Below, in pieces: positions 26,830 to 35,809 of a stretch of DNA of 64,000 nt. The stretch is from Nocardioides sp. SR21. GTDB taxonomy: Bacteria; Actinomycetota; Actinomycetes; Propionibacteriales; Nocardioidaceae. The first letter of the stretch is position 1. Every line of letters starts with the position of its first letter. The position numbers and the translations under genes are program-made. The notes beneath the pieces are model-generated. The model was not told the origin of the DNA. It ran no database searches and saw only the letters and a list, made by a program, of their open reading frames with translations. The stretch is taken from positions 186,001 to 250,000 of the forward strand of contig NZ_JAKWJR010000002.1 in the NCBI RefSeq assembly GCF_022761125.1. The letters run 5' to 3'.

Positions 26830-28026
26830 ATGACGACTGCAGGGCCGCTCGCCGGCGTACGCGTGCTCGAGGCCGGCCAGCTGCTGGCAGGGCCGTTCGC
26901 GGCGACGCTGATGGCTGACCAGGGTGCCGACGTGATCAAGGTGGAGGCGCCCGGTGTCGGCGACCCGATGCGGCAGTGGGGCCGCACCGACGGCACGTCC
27001 CTGTGGTGGCCGGTCGTCGGCCGCAACAAGCGCACCGTGACGCTGAACCTGCGCGAGGAGGCGGGCCAGGAGCTCTTCCTGCAGCTCGTCGCGAAGTCCG
27101 ACATCATCGTCGAGAACTTCCGGGCCGGCACCTTCGAGAAGTGGAACCTCTCCTACGAGCGGCTGCGCGAGGTCAACCCGGGCATCATCCTGGTCCGCGT
27201 GACCGGCTACGGCCAGACCGGTCCGTACTCCTCGCGGGCGGGCTACGGCTCGATCGGCGAGGCGATGGGCGGCCTGCGCTACATCCTGGGTGACCCCGAC
27301 CGGCAGCCGTCGCGTGCCGGCATCTCCATCGGCGACTCGCTGGCCGCGATGCACGCCACCGTGGGCGCGCTCTCGGCGCTCCAGCACCGCAACGCCACCG
27401 GCGAGGGCCAGGTCGTCGACGCCTCGATCTACGAGTCGGTCCTCGCGATGATGGAGTCGCTGGTCACCGAGTGGGACCAGGCCGGCTACCAGCGCGAGCG
27501 CACCGGTGCGATCCTGCCGAACGTGGCGCCCTCGAACGTCTACCCGACCAAGGACGACCAGCTCATCCTGATCGCGGCCAACCAGGACTCGGTCTCCTCC
27601 CGCCTGTTCACGATGATGGGTCACCCGGAGTGGTCCGAGCCGGGCCACCCGTACTCCACCCACGTCGGGCGCGGCAAGGACCAGACCCACCTCGACGAGC
27701 TGATCTCGGAGTGGACCGCCACCGTCGACGCCGAGGAGCTCCTCGAGATGATGGACTCCGGCGGCGTACCGGCCGGACGCATCTACAAGGCCGCCGACAT
27801 GCTCGCCGACCCGCACTTCAAGGCGCGCGACTCCATCGTCCAGGTCCCCGACCAGACCTTCGGCACGCTGAAGATGCAGAACGTCGTCCCGAAGCTCTCG
27901 GCGACGCCCGGCTCGATCCGGTGGACCGGCGCCGACCTCGGCCAGTTCAACGACCAGGTGTACGGCGACCTCCTCGGCATCGACGAGGCGACGCGCGCCG
28001 AGCTCGCCGCGAACGGGATCATCTGA
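26830..28026 (+). CDS. Class III (CaiB/BaiF) CoA-transferase
   Basis: 398 residues. Moves CoA between carboxylic acids via an aspartyl-CoA anhydride/thioester. The catalytic Asp is D169 in GISIGDSLAAMHA, at the same number as in formyl-CoA transferase. The N-terminal VRVLEAGQLLAGPFAATLMA, DVIKVEAPGVGDPMR and NKRTVTLNL blocks are classic. It probably activates an acid from the degradation pathway (for example a succinate, mesaconate or methylmalate type product). It overlaps the next gene by 1 nt and starts the first unit of the catabolic island. Confidence 0.92.
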   Translation: MTTAGPLAGVRVLEAGQLLAGPFAATLMADQGADVIKVEAPGVGDPMRQWGRTDGTSLWWPVVGRNKRTVTLNLREEAGQELFLQLVAKSDIIVENFRAGTFEKWNLSYERLREVNPGIILVRVTGYGQTGPYSSRAGYGSIGEAMGGLRYILGDPDRQPSRAGISIGDSLAAMHATVGALSALQHRNATGEGQVVDASIYESVLAMMESLVTEWDQAGYQRERTGAILPNVAPSNVYPTKDDQLILIAANQDSVSSRLFTMMGHPEWSEPGHPYSTHVGRGKDQTHLDELISEWTATVDAEELLEMMDSGGVPAGRIYKAADMLADPHFKARDSIVQVPDQTFGTLKMQNVVPKLSATPGSIRWTGADLGQFNDQVYGDLLGIDEATRAELAANGII

Positions 28027-28658
28027 TGGACCGCGACGCCGACTACGAGGCGGTGGGCTTCCGCGGCCGGATCGGCTTCGGCGAGCGACCGGCCGTCGTG
28101 GTCGTCGACGTGGTCCGGGCCTATCTCGACGGCCCGCTGACCGACGCGGACGGCCGCTTCGAGAGCGCCCGCGCCAGCGCTGCCCGGATCGTCGACGCGG
28201 CCCGCGCGGCCGGCCACCCGGTCATCTTCACGGCCGTGAAGATCGCTCCCGGAGGCGCCGACGCCGGCTGGTTCGCGGTCAAGGTGCCCGGGCTCTCGGT
28301 GTTCGAGGAGGGCTCGCCGTACGCCGCCTTCCCCGAGGCGCCCGCGCCGCAGCCCGGCGAGGTCGTGGTGACGAAGCAGTACGCCTCGTCGTTCTTCGGC
28401 ACCAGCCTGGCCGCGACCCTCAACGCGCAGCGCGTGGACACCGTGATCGTGCTGGGCTTCTCGACCAGCGGCTGCGTGCGGGCCACCGCGCTCGACGCGC
28501 TGCAGCACGGCTTCCGTCCGATCGTGGCCGCCGACGCGTGCGGCGACCGCGACCAGGCGACGCAGGACCAGAACCTCTTCGACCTCGACAGCAAGTACGC
28601 CGACGTGCTCCCCGAGCAGGACGTCGTGGCCTACCTGACCTCTGGAGCTACCGCATGA
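28026..28658 (+). CDS. Isochorismatase-fold cysteine amidohydrolase (maleamate/N-carbamoylsarcosine-like)
   Basis: 210 residues. The Asp-Lys-Cys triad is visible: D28 in VVVVDVVRAY, K117 in VVTKQYASSF and C150 in GFSTSGCVRATALDAL. The pattern with STSGCVRATALDALQHGFRP is that of N-carbamoylsarcosine amidohydrolase and maleamate amidohydrolase rather than true isochorismatase. It should hydrolyse an amide to an acid and ammonia. Placed between the CoA-transferase (1-nt overlap) and a cupin (4-nt overlap), it suggests that an amide intermediate such as a maleamate derivative is deaminated, then activated with CoA. The substrate is inference. Confidence 0.85.
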   Translation: MDRDADYEAVGFRGRIGFGERPAVVVVDVVRAYLDGPLTDADGRFESARASAARIVDAARAAGHPVIFTAVKIAPGGADAGWFAVKVPGLSVFEEGSPYAAFPEAPAPQPGEVVVTKQYASSFFGTSLAATLNAQRVDTVIVLGFSTSGCVRATALDALQHGFRPIVAADACGDRDQATQDQNLFDLDSKYADVLPEQDVVAYLTSGATA

Positions 28659-29230
28659 CCACGACGGACCTCAACGGCGACCTGACCTGGATCGAGCACA
28701 CCGTCTCGGGCTCGGACAAGCCGACCCGGATGGTGATGCTGCACGCCAGCGCCGAGCGCAACACGCGCACGGTGCTCGTCGAGTTCCCGCCGAGCTGGAC
28801 CCGCGACGCCGTCGGCCACCAGCCGTCGGGGGAGGAGATGGTGATCCTCGCGGGCTCGCTGTCGATCAGTGGCCACACCGCGCCCGCGGGCTCCTACCTG
28901 CTCGTCGAGCCGCGCGCGACCCGCTCGGCCACCTCGGTCGAGGACGGCACCCGCGCGCTGGTGTGGTTCTCCGGCCCCGGTGGCGGCTGGACCGACGGCT
29001 CCGCCGAGGACGCCGGCGCGATCACCACCGGCCCGGTCGAGGTCGGCCTGAGCCGCGCGCCGAGCGACCGGATGCCCGGCTCGGTCTCGGTGCACATCGA
29101 CCTCGCCGAGCAGACGTTCCCGACCGATGTCGACGTGCTCTGGACCGATCACGGCCGCTGGGCGCACGTCGCCTCCGGCGACGTGGTCCCGGGCCTGACC
29201 GGCACCGCCGTCGTACGCCACTGGGGCTAG
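28655..29230 (+). CDS. Cupin-domain protein
   Basis: 191 residues with a cupin core: SGEEMVILAGSLSISGHTAPAG resembles cupin motif 1/2 (G-x5-E-x-x-x-x-L-x-G) and the later HIDLAEQTFPTDVDVLWTDH region starts a second, partial cupin-like stretch. Metal-ligand histidines are few, so it may be a binding or isomerase-like cupin rather than a dioxygenase. It overlaps the amidohydrolase by 4 nt and is the last gene of the operon beginning at 26830. Function unknown. Confidence 0.75.
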   Translation: MTTTDLNGDLTWIEHTVSGSDKPTRMVMLHASAERNTRTVLVEFPPSWTRDAVGHQPSGEEMVILAGSLSISGHTAPAGSYLLVEPRATRSATSVEDGTRALVWFSGPGGGWTDGSAEDAGAITTGPVEVGLSRAPSDRMPGSVSVHIDLAEQTFPTDVDVLWTDHGRWAHVASGDVVPGLTGTAVVRHWG

Positions 29231-29375
29231 CCCGGGGCGCTCCCTCAGCATCGGTCCGGAGCGGCCGATGGGACCTCCAGTGACGAGTCACACGTCGTCG
29301 CCGTTGTGACCGGGCCGCTGCCGGCCTGGAACCATGGGCATGCGAATTCGATGAGCTGTCTCGGGAGGAACATCA

Positions 29376-30425
29376 GTGCCACGCTCTGCGATCCGCGCGC
29401 TCCTGCCTGCCCTCGCGGCGCTGCTGGTGACCGGCGTCGCCGGTCTGCTGACGGCCGCTCCGGCTGGGGCCGCCGAGGCTGCCCCGACCAGGCTGAAGCC
29501 GCTCCTGACCGGTGTGATCGACCGCAACGGACCCCCGCCGGCCGACCTGAGCGACGTCGTCGACGCCTACGTCGTGCAGGTGACCTGGGCGCAGCTCCAG
29601 CCGAAGCGCCGCGCGTTCCGCCCCGGTGTCCTCGACCGCGCCTTCGAGGAGGCGAGCCGCTCGGGCTCGCGGGTCAAGCTCCGCGTGCTCGCCGGCATCC
29701 ACGCCCCGGCCTGGGCCAAGCGGCTCGGGGGTGCTCCGGTGGCGCTCCACGACCCGCACGACCACCAGCGCGGCACCGTGCCGCGGTTCTGGACCGGCGC
29801 CTTCGGCTCGGCGTACGCCGACCTGCAGCAGCGCCTGGCGAAGCGCTACGACGCCGACCCGACGCTGGCCGAGGTCGTCGTCTCCCGGTGCACCACCTTC
29901 TACGCCGAGCCGTTCGTGCGCCAGACGTCGGACACCGGCTCCCGCCGCGCCCTGCTCCGCGCCGGCTACACCGCGGCCAAGGACAAGCAGTGCCACCGCC
30001 AGCAGGTCGTCGCGCACCGGGCGTGGAAGCAGACCCGCTCGGGCCTGACCCTGAACCCCGCCCAGCTGGTCACCCGTGACGGCGGCCGGACCGTCGACAG
30101 CGACTTCACGATCGCGATGATGCGCTACTGCACCCGGACCCTGGCGGAGCGGTGCGTCCTGGAGAACAACTCCATCCGCTCGCCGATCACGTCACTGGAC
30201 GCCGGCTCGAAGGTCAAGCACTACCAGCGGATGTACGCCGCCATGGCGACGTACGCGCCCTCGATCGCCTTCCAGACCGCTACCGCGGAGCGGATGGGCA
30301 GCTGCTCGGCCACCCTCGACTGGGCCGCCGACCGCGGCGCGTCGTACGTCGAGCTCCCGTGGAACGCCGCTGAGGCCGGTTGCACCGAGCAGGTGCTCTC
30401 CCAGTTCTCCCGGCGCGTCGGCTGA
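29376..30425 (+). CDS. Secreted TIM-barrel (glycoside-hydrolase-like) protein
   Basis: 349 residues. A clear signal peptide (residues 1-33, ending PAGAAEA) precedes a domain whose pattern resembles a beta/alpha barrel of the GH-A type: LTGVIDRNGPPP, YVVQVTWAQLQPKR, KLRVLAGIHAPAWAKR, EVVVSRCTTFYAEPF and YVELPWNAAEAGC at the expected strand ends. An acidic pair (E in FYAEPF and E in YVELPWN) could be the acid/base and nucleophile. Five or six Cys may form disulfides. GTG start with GGGAGG at 29363-29368. It stands alone, 145 bp after the cupin; enzymatic activity not proven. Confidence 0.65.
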   Translation: MPRSAIRALLPALAALLVTGVAGLLTAAPAGAAEAAPTRLKPLLTGVIDRNGPPPADLSDVVDAYVVQVTWAQLQPKRRAFRPGVLDRAFEEASRSGSRVKLRVLAGIHAPAWAKRLGGAPVALHDPHDHQRGTVPRFWTGAFGSAYADLQQRLAKRYDADPTLAEVVVSRCTTFYAEPFVRQTSDTGSRRALLRAGYTAAKDKQCHRQQVVAHRAWKQTRSGLTLNPAQLVTRDGGRTVDSDFTIAMMRYCTRTLAERCVLENNSIRSPITSLDAGSKVKHYQRMYAAMATYAPSIAFQTATAERMGSCSATLDWAADRGASYVELPWNAAEAGCTEQVLSQFSRRVG

Positions 30426-30437
30426 GCCCGCAGGGCG

Positions 30438-30572
30438 TCACTTCTTCTTCGACGGATGGATCTTGTCGGAGAAGGTCTCCTCGGTCCCCTTGTCGCGCTT
30501 CGCTGCGCGCTTCTCCTTGATGGACTTGCCGGACTTCTTCGACATGCTCTGGCGCGGCGACTTGTCGCTCAT
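30438..30572 (-). CDS. Small lysine-rich conserved protein (44 aa)
   Basis: MSDKSPRQSMSKKSGKSIKE then a basic tail ending in KIHPSKKK; 44 residues with 16 Lys/Arg. The MSDKSPRQxMSKKSGKS start is a small protein family I recall from many actinobacteria, function unknown. The ATG at 30572 is preceded by AGAGAGAT. It converges with the secreted protein gene (12 bp between stops). Confidence 0.75.
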   Translation of the reverse strand: MSDKSPRQSMSKKSGKSIKEKRAAKRDKGTEETFSDKIHPSKKK

Positions 30573-30643
30573 GGGGATCTCTCTGAGAGGAAGCCTGAAC
30601 GGCTCCGTGTTCAGACAGTACGCCCCAGCCGGTCGCGTCCCCG

Positions 30644-31243
30644 TCAGCCCAGCTGCGCGCGCAGTCCGGCGATCAGCGTCTCGACCCCGAAGGTCCAGAC
30701 GTACTCGTAGTCGGCGACGTCCTTCTCGATGGCCCGCACGAGCGGGAAGGACTCCTCGGGCAGGTCGTCGAGATGCGTCTCGAGGATCTCGCCGCGGGCG
30801 ACCATGCTGCGCTCCATGCCGATCATCAGCGCGAGGTACGACGCCGACTTGATCGCGGCGAAGCCGTCGTTCGTGCTGAAGCCGGCGTCGGCGAAGGCGG
30901 CCATCGCGACCTCGAACGATGCCGCGGCGCGGGCGCCCTGGACCGGGCGCTGCTGCAGGGCGTGGAAGGCGCCGGGGTGGGTGGCGGCGATCCCGGTGAC
31001 GCCGTCGACGTACTGACGCACCCAGTCGTCCCAGGCGACCTGGCCGGTGGGCAGCTTCGCCTCGTCGAGCAGCATCTCGACGATCCCGTCGGTGACCGCG
31101 TCGCGGGTCGGGACGTGGTTGTAGAGCGAGGTGACGTGGACCCCGAGCTCGCCGGCGATCTTGCGCAGCGTGACCGCGTCCGGACCGTCCTGGTCGGCCA
31201 GCCTCACCGCCGTCCGCAGGATCGCGTCGCGGGTCAGTGCCAT
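30644..31243 (-). CDS. TetR-family transcriptional regulator
   Basis: 199 residues. N-terminal helix-turn-helix (about 6-50): AILRTAVRLADQDGPDAVTL with LRKIAGELGVHVTSLYNHV; the C-terminal part resembles TetR_C effector domains (WDDWVRQYVDGVTGIAATHP). The ATG at 31243 follows AGGAGG, better than the longer open frame to 31264. It is divergent from a serine hydrolase, and the 74-bp gap holds two matching palindromes, so it very likely represses both. Effector unknown. Confidence 0.9.
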   Translation of the reverse strand: MALTRDAILRTAVRLADQDGPDAVTLRKIAGELGVHVTSLYNHVPTRDAVTDGIVEMLLDEAKLPTGQVAWDDWVRQYVDGVTGIAATHPGAFHALQQRPVQGARAAASFEVAMAAFADAGFSTNDGFAAIKSASYLALMIGMERSMVARGEILETHLDDLPEESFPLVRAIEKDVADYEYVWTFGVETLIAGLRAQLG

Positions 31244-31263
31244 GCGTCCTCCTCTTGACAGCA

Positions 31264-31300
31264 AACCTACGCTGTAGGTTACCTTACCTACACTGTAGGT
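31264..31300. promoter_or_regulatory. Twin TetR operators
   Basis: Two related palindromes: AACCTAC-GCT-GTAGGTT (31264-31280, 7-3-7 perfect) and ACCTAC-ACT-GTAGGT (31286-31300, 6-3-6 perfect). Their centres are 21 bp apart, two helical turns, so two TetR dimers could bind the same DNA face. They occupy the shared promoter of the tetR gene and the serine hydrolase. Confidence 0.85.
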
Positions 31301-31317
31301 CTCACCGAGGAGGAACC

Positions 31318-32712
31318 GTGTCGCTCACCCAGGCAGATCTCGAGAAGAAGCTCACCGAGCTCATCGACGTCCATCACGTCCCCGGCGCCCAGCTCGCGGT
31401 GCTGGACGGCGACACCATCACCGAGGTCGGGGCGGGTGTGCTCAGCATCCGCACCGGCTGCCCGGTGTCCACCGACGCGTTGTTCCTGCCGGGCTCGATC
31501 GGCAAGCTCTACACCGCGACGCTCGTGCTGATGCTCGCCGACGAGGGGAAGGTCGACCTCGACCTGCCGGTGAAGACCTACCTGCCGGACTTCCAGGTGC
31601 GCGACGTCCACGCCCGCGACACCGTCACGGTGCGCGACCTGCTGCGCCACACGAGCGGCTTCGACGGCGACGTCTTCATCGACACCGGCCGCGGCGACGA
31701 CGCGCTGCCGCGCTACATGGACGAGATCCGCGACCTGCCGCAGATCGCCGAGCCGGGCCAGATCTGGAGCTACAGCAACAGCGGGTTCTCCATCCTCGGC
31801 CGGCTGGTCGAGGTCGTCGGCGGCACCGTCTTCGAGACCGCGCTGCGCGAGCGCCTGTTCGAGCCGCTCGGCCTGCAGAGCACGGTGGCGTTCGCCGAGG
31901 AGGTCATCGGGCACCCGAACTCGGTCGGTCACGTGCCGGACCCGGAGGACCCGGACTCGCTCATGGTCAGCCCGCAGTGGGGGCTCTACCGCTCGTGCGG
32001 CCCGATGGGGGCGTCGGTGGTCGCCAGCGCGGGCGACGTGCTCCGGTTCGTGAAGCTGCACCTCGACGGCGGCGTCGCGGCCGACGGTGCCCGCCTGCTG
32101 TCGGCCGAGCTGGTCGCAGCCGCCCAGGAGCCGCAGATCGACCTCGTCGACGACACCGTGCTGGGGGAGTCCTGGGGCCTCGGCTGGATCCTCGACCACT
32201 TCGGCGACGTCAAGGTCATCGGCCACGACGGCAACTCGCTCGGCCAGAACGCGTTCATGCGCGTCGCGCCCGAGCAGCGCTTCGGCTTCTGCCTGCAGAC
32301 GAACGTCGAGAGCGCGATGCTGATGTACCGCGAGCTCGCCGACTGGCTCTTCGAGCAGCGTCTCGACGTCACGCTCCGCCAGGATCCCGAGCCGACCGCG
32401 ACGCAGGTCGTCGAGGACCCGAGCCGGTACGTCGGCACCTACGCCCGCGAGGGCATGGCGTTCGAGATCGCGGCGGCCGACGACGGCTCGCTGCTCGCGA
32501 GCCTCAACGCCACCCACGCGGCCGCCGAGATGCAGGGGCTGCCGCCGATGGACGACCTGCCGCTGGTGCGCGTCGAGCGGGACGACTCGTTCCTGCTCGA
32601 GCTGCCGATCGCCGACGCCGCGCTGCTGGCGGTGTTCTTCAACCCCGCCGACGCGTCAGCGGCGCCGACGTACCTGCACTTCGGTGGTCGCGCCCACAAG
32701 CGGGTGAGCTAG
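31318..32712 (+). CDS. Serine beta-lactamase/esterase-family hydrolase
   Basis: 464 residues, class C beta-lactamase/DD-peptidase fold without a signal peptide, hence cytoplasmic. Catalytic motifs: S60-I-G-K63 in FLPGSIGKLYTA, Y152-S-N154 in IWSYSNSGFS and HDGNS replacing KTG near residue 302. These proteins are usually esterases or amidases. Residues ~370-464 form an extra beta-rich C-terminal domain common in this group. GTG start with GAGGAGGAA. Controlled by the adjacent TetR. It converges with the MFS transporter gene; stops overlap by 3 nt. A role in hydrolysing an ester or amide of the imported substrate is plausible. Confidence 0.88.
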   Translation: MSLTQADLEKKLTELIDVHHVPGAQLAVLDGDTITEVGAGVLSIRTGCPVSTDALFLPGSIGKLYTATLVLMLADEGKVDLDLPVKTYLPDFQVRDVHARDTVTVRDLLRHTSGFDGDVFIDTGRGDDALPRYMDEIRDLPQIAEPGQIWSYSNSGFSILGRLVEVVGGTVFETALRERLFEPLGLQSTVAFAEEVIGHPNSVGHVPDPEDPDSLMVSPQWGLYRSCGPMGASVVASAGDVLRFVKLHLDGGVAADGARLLSAELVAAAQEPQIDLVDDTVLGESWGLGWILDHFGDVKVIGHDGNSLGQNAFMRVAPEQRFGFCLQTNVESAMLMYRELADWLFEQRLDVTLRQDPEPTATQVVEDPSRYVGTYAREGMAFEIAAADDGSLLASLNATHAAAEMQGLPPMDDLPLVRVERDDSFLLELPIADAALLAVFFNPADASAAPTYLHFGGRAHKRVS

Positions 32713-34106
32713 CCGGCGAGCGCCGCCTGGGCATCGGCGTCGTAGGTCTTGCGGATCCGGGCCGCGACGCCGATGCAGATGAAGACGGGCGGGAGCAGGG
32801 TCAGCATCGCGTACTGCAGCGACTGGGCCTTGTTCAGGTCGAAGAGGTCGCCGAGCAGGGTGGAGACCACGCCGATGAGCAGCGGCCCGGCGGACCCGCC
32901 GAGGGTGACGAGGAAGGTGAGGACCGCGAAGCCCATGCCGCGACCGTTGGCCGGCACCACGTCGGCGTTGGCGGCCGTCATGTTCGGGATGGCGGCGGCG
33001 AAGCCGACGCAGGCCAGCGCGATCATCGTGCTGCGGACGGCGACGCCGGGCAGGACGACGGCGCCGAGGAGGCCGAGCGCACCGACGAGCAGGAACATCG
33101 CGGAGACCTGGATCCGCCAGCCCGGGCGCAGCCCGTGGTACTTGTCGCCGAACTTCGAGCCGAGCACGATGCCGAGCACGATGCCGGTACCGCCGACGGC
33201 GCCGGCGAGGGAGGAGGCGGTGGCCTCGCTCACGCCCTCGACGCGGACGAGGAAGGTCGGCATCCAGTAGAAGAGCCCGGCGACGCCGAGCGACAGCATC
33301 GCCAGGGCGATGGTCACGCCGCGCAGGGTCGGGATCCGCAGCAGGTCGGCGGTCTGGGCCCGGATGGAGCGGGTGTCGACCGCGGTCGGCGTCTCGGCGA
33401 CCTGCCCGTCGCCCAGGCGGGCCATCTCGATCCGGTCACCGACGCCGCGGATCGGGTCCTTGATGGTCAGGACGAGCAGGGCGACGAGGATGCCGGGGAT
33501 GGCGGCGACGAAGAAGACGGTGCGCCAGTCGTAGGCGTCGGCGATGGCACCGCCGAGGATGACACCCGCGGGCAGGCCCATGTAGTAGCCCGCGCGCTCG
33601 AAGCCGTACGCCTTGGAGCGGCTCCGACCCGGGTAGTAGTCGGCCAGCAGCGACGAGGCCGGCGGGTTGTACAGCTGTCCGGCGCCGCCGATGAGGACGC
33701 GGACCGCGAAGAACATCAAGAAGCTGGTCGCCAGGCCGCTCGCGACCGAGCAGAGCGCCCAGATCAGGACGACGGCGGAGATCGTCAGGACACGCGGTCC
33801 GCGGTCGGCCAGGCGGCCGGCGGGAAGCACGAGGAGGGCGCCGGCCAACGATGCGGCGGTCGGGATCGCGCCCGCCCAGGTGTCGCTGAACCCGAAGTGG
33901 TCCTGGATCTTGGGCAGCGCGCCGGCGATCAGGTTCACCTCCACCCGGTCGACGAACGCCACGAGTGCGATGACGACGGCGGCCCACCAGCCGAACGGCG
34001 CGGCACGGTCGAGACTGACGGGGACGGGGGCGCGATTCCGGAACGCCGCCACCTCCACGACGCTCTCCGCCGGGGTCAGGGACTGATCGCGAGTCGCTTC
34101 CGACAT
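32709..34106 (-). CDS. MFS transporter
   Basis: 465 residues with about twelve membrane helices, a central loop near 200-245 and the MFS signature GRLADRGPRV between TM2 and TM3. A D-R-V-E in TM1 (VAFVDRVEVNLIAGALPKIQ) and the charged pattern resemble the aromatic-acid/anion-cation symporter or Spinster-like groups. It would import or export an organic anion across the cytoplasmic membrane. The gene diverges from the nitrilase with 76 bp between starts containing the AT-rich motif at 34159, so both may be co-regulated. Confidence 0.88.
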   Translation of the reverse strand: MSEATRDQSLTPAESVVEVAAFRNRAPVPVSLDRAAPFGWWAAVVIALVAFVDRVEVNLIAGALPKIQDHFGFSDTWAGAIPTAASLAGALLVLPAGRLADRGPRVLTISAVVLIWALCSVASGLATSFLMFFAVRVLIGGAGQLYNPPASSLLADYYPGRSRSKAYGFERAGYYMGLPAGVILGGAIADAYDWRTVFFVAAIPGILVALLVLTIKDPIRGVGDRIEMARLGDGQVAETPTAVDTRSIRAQTADLLRIPTLRGVTIALAMLSLGVAGLFYWMPTFLVRVEGVSEATASSLAGAVGGTGIVLGIVLGSKFGDKYHGLRPGWRIQVSAMFLLVGALGLLGAVVLPGVAVRSTMIALACVGFAAAIPNMTAANADVVPANGRGMGFAVLTFLVTLGGSAGPLLIGVVSTLLGDLFDLNKAQSLQYAMLTLLPPVFICIGVAARIRKTYDADAQAALAG

Positions 34107-34158
34107 CCGGCCTGCTCCTACTGTTCGAGGGGTTCATGTGCAACGCTTGGGGTGAAGC

Positions 34159-34172
34159 GTAGATCATATATA
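34159..34172. promoter_or_regulatory. Shared AT-rich promoter motif, variant B
   Basis: GTAGATCATATATA. The same 14-mer with one change (GTACATCATATATA) lies upstream of the RCCR-like operon at 44629. It lies just upstream of GGAG and the ATG of the nitrilase gene, in the divergent region with the MFS gene. It may combine a -10 element and a GntR operator. Confidence 0.5.
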
Positions 34173-34182
34173 GGAGTAGTGA

Positions 34183-35808
34183 ATGTCGATCTTGCGTGTG
34201 GCCGCCGTCCAGTTCGCCGTGACCGAGGATGTCGACGAGAACCTCGCGACCTGCCTGCGGATGACCGACCGGGCGGCCGCCGAGGGCGCTCAGGTCGTGG
34301 TGCTGCCGGAGTTCTGCAACCACGTCTCCTGGTACGACGGCCGTGAGCACGCGCGCAGCAAGGCGCTCACCCTCGACGGCCCGTTCGTGGCCGCGCTGGC
34401 CGCCAAGGCCGCCGAGCACGGCATCCACCTGATGGCCAACGTGACGCTGGCCCGCGAGGACGGCCGCACCACCGGCAGCAACGTGCTGTTCGCCCCGGAC
34501 GGCGCGATCCTCGGCGTCACCGACAAGCAGGTGCTGATGGGCAGCGAGCGCGACCACCTCGATCCCGCGATCGCCGCGTCGCCGATCATCGAGACGTCGT
34601 TCGGCCGGGTCGGCCTCTACTCCTGCATGGACGGCGTCATCAACGAGACCCCGCGGATGCTCGCCGTCGGCGGCGCGCAGGTGCTGCTCAACAGCCTGAA
34701 CTCGTTCGCGCTCGACGAGGCCTCGCTGCACATCCCGGTCCGCGCGGTCGAGAACCGCGTCTGGGTCGTGGCCGCCAACAAGGTCGGCCCGCTGGTCCCG
34801 GAGCGCAGCATCCACATGGTCGCCGAGCGGGTCGGCGTACCCGCCGAGCGTCTGCACGGTGCGGGGGAGAGCCAGATCGTGGCGCCCGACGGCACCGTGG
34901 TCGCGATGGCGCCGCGCTCCGGTGAGGCGGTGATCGTCGCCGACATCGACGTCGACCTCGCCGACGACAAGCGCCGCCCCGACGGCACCGACGTGATGAG
35001 CTCGCGTCGCCCCGACATCTACGGCCCGATCCTCGACGCGCCCCGCGGCCGCCAGCGCCCGGCCGGCGCCGACGAGCTGGTCACCGCCGTCATCAGCCCG
35101 TCCGACGGCGACGACGTGCTCACCCTGCTGAAGGAGGCCGTGGCCACCGGCGCCGGCCTGGTCGTCCTTCCCGAGCTCGCCGACGTGGACCGCGACGCGA
35201 TCACCGCCGCGCTCTCCGGCACCGACACCCTGGTCGCGACCAGCGTCGCCGAGGGCGACGCGCACATCGGCCTGGTGCTCGGCGCCGACCGCGTGGTGCT
35301 GCGCCAGCCGACCCTGCACCCGTGCGCGCGCACGCCGTGGGCGACCGCGCTCGGCGACGGCATCGCGGTCGCGGACCTGCCGTGGGGCCGGCTCGCGCTG
35401 GTCGTCGGCGACGACGCGCTCTACCCCGAGACGTTCCGCCTCGCGGCGCTCCAGGACGTCGATGTCGTCGCGGTCCCGTTCACCACCCAGGCCGGCGCGG
35501 ACCTCGACCCGCTGCTGCTCGAGCGGGCGGCGGAGAACCGGCTGAACGTCGCGGTCGGCAGCAGGCGCGGCGAGCAGGGCGGGGGAGCGATCTTCCCGCT
35601 GTCGTCCGACTTCACGCTGTGGGCGCCGGACCGCGCCCCGTTCTCCGGCATCATCAGCCGGCCGGACCCGGTGCTCGCCGCCGGCCCGGTCGAGGTCGCC
35701 ACGCTGCGCCCGGCGCAGGCCGTGAACCGGTTCGTCAGCAAGGGCACCGACCTCGTCGACGGCCGGCCGTGGGACCTCGCGCAGGTGCTCGTCTCCTCCT
35801 CGAAGTGA
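34183..35808 (+). CDS. Nitrilase-superfamily protein with two CN-hydrolase domains, second degenerate
   Basis: 541 residues, about twice the usual length. Domain 1 (1-295) has the Glu-Lys-Cys triad E43 (VVLPEFCNH), K115 (GVTDKQVLMG) and C148 (GLYSCMDGVI). Domain 2 (about 305-535) retains the fold pattern (VVLPELADV, VAVPFTTQAG, ERAAENRLNVAVG), but the Lys position reads Arg/Gln (VVLRQPTLH) and the Cys position reads VVGDDA, so it should be inactive and may be structural. The active half would hydrolyse an amide or nitrile. It is next to the SnoaL-like gene (1 nt apart) and the GntR regulator, in the catabolic island. Confidence 0.88.
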   Translation: MSILRVAAVQFAVTEDVDENLATCLRMTDRAAAEGAQVVVLPEFCNHVSWYDGREHARSKALTLDGPFVAALAAKAAEHGIHLMANVTLAREDGRTTGSNVLFAPDGAILGVTDKQVLMGSERDHLDPAIAASPIIETSFGRVGLYSCMDGVINETPRMLAVGGAQVLLNSLNSFALDEASLHIPVRAVENRVWVVAANKVGPLVPERSIHMVAERVGVPAERLHGAGESQIVAPDGTVVAMAPRSGEAVIVADIDVDLADDKRRPDGTDVMSSRRPDIYGPILDAPRGRQRPAGADELVTAVISPSDGDDVLTLLKEAVATGAGLVVLPELADVDRDAITAALSGTDTLVATSVAEGDAHIGLVLGADRVVLRQPTLHPCARTPWATALGDGIAVADLPWGRLALVVGDDALYPETFRLAALQDVDVVAVPFTTQAGADLDPLLLERAAENRLNVAVGSRRGEQGGGAIFPLSSDFTLWAPDRAPFSGIISRPDPVLAAGPVEVATLRPAQAVNRFVSKGTDLVDGRPWDLAQVLVSSSK

Positions 35809-35809
35809 C

